A stretch of DNA of 14,135 nt from Mageeibacillus sp. UBA1193 (GTDB lineage Bacteria > Bacillota > Clostridia > Saccharofermentanales > Saccharofermentanaceae): assembly GCA_002310155.1 (NCBI GenBank), contig DBYF01000148.1:1295-15429 (forward strand), read 5' to 3'. The translations under genes were made by a program, and so were the position numbers. Below the pieces are notes generated by a model. That model saw only the letters and a list, made by a program, of their open reading frames with translations, ran no database searches and was not told the DNA's origin. Below are positions 14,056-14,135 of the stretch, piece by piece. Each line of letters begins with the position of its first letter. The stretch's first letter is position 1.

Positions 14056-14135
14056 ATGTCAGTATCTGAGGTAGCAAGTTTATTTACGGGCGTCGCGTTA
14101 TTCCTGTTCGGTATGTCACTGATGGGTGACGGTCT
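14056..14135 (+). CDS. Na+/phosphate cotransporter family protein, 5' end
   Basis: Only the first 26 codons are in the window. They read MSVSEVASLFTGVALFLFGM then SLMGDGL, the characteristic first membrane helix of bacterial Na/Pi-cotransporter II-related proteins (NptA/YjbB type), where the LFGMxxMGxGL pattern is typical. GAGGGTGA lies just upstream of the ATG. The full protein would import phosphate with sodium, or in some bacteria export it. Its position divergent from a PhoP/PhoR system behind TTAACA boxes supports phosphate control. The call is made on a short stretch, so it is less certain than the others. Confidence 0.75.
   Translation, partial: MSVSEVASLFTGVALFLFGMSLMGDG

Overview
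The window looks like chromosomal DNA from an anaerobic, gut- or rumen-type member of the Clostridia (Bacillota). I infer this from Gram-positive style ribosome binding sites (GGAGG/AGGGAGGTG), a YtrA-type GntR/ABC operon, TTAACA-type Pho boxes, and Clostridia-like variants of galactokinase and of a mannitol-dehydrogenase-family enzyme. Base composition is moderate, roughly half G+C. No species can be named from the sequence alone. There are no insertion sequences, tRNA or rRNA genes, or CRISPR arrays, and no gap longer than about 180 bases without a gene.

Layout. Bases 1-2346 (+): the 3' end of a mannitol dehydrogenase/fructuronate reductase family gene, a FadR-type GntR regulator, and an FkbM-type methyltransferase whose start overlaps the regulator's stop. 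Bases 2407-5533 (+): a tandemly duplicated two-gene cassette. Each copy holds a protein of about 415 residues with two N-terminal zinc ribbons and two C-terminal membrane segments, followed with a 4-base ATGA overlap by a small single-pass membrane protein. The two small proteins (57 and 111 aa) look unrelated except that both carry the pentapeptide CMKRF near the C-terminus. This is the best candidate for an undescribed system here. Bases 5544-7595 (-): a galactokinase preceded by a metallophosphoesterase, transcribed behind a leader with a strong UUCG-capped hairpin. Bases 7719-9674 (-): a YtrA-type GntR regulator, an ABC ATPase and a six-TM permease, all overlapping, with an operator dyad at the promoter. 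Bases 9857-11755 (-): a membrane-anchored UDP-sugar 4,6-dehydratase (CapD/PglF/WbpM family) with its own promoters and an intrinsic terminator. Bases 11895-13913 (-): a PhoP/PhoR-type two-component system. From 14056 (+), divergent: the start of a Na+/phosphate cotransporter, separated from phoP by a region with four TTAAC(A/C) direct repeats.

How the genes work together. The left end reads as hexuronate or polyol catabolism with a local sensor-regulator. The right end reads as a phosphate-starvation module, with a two-component system controlling a divergent phosphate transporter. The ytr-like operon is probably self-repressed and released by an envelope-active compound. The dehydratase serves surface glycan or glycoprotein sugar synthesis. 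The zinc-ribbon cassette resembles in architecture the YdjG protein of the Bacillus subtilis phage-shock membrane complex, but without its usual partners and with a paired small membrane protein instead.
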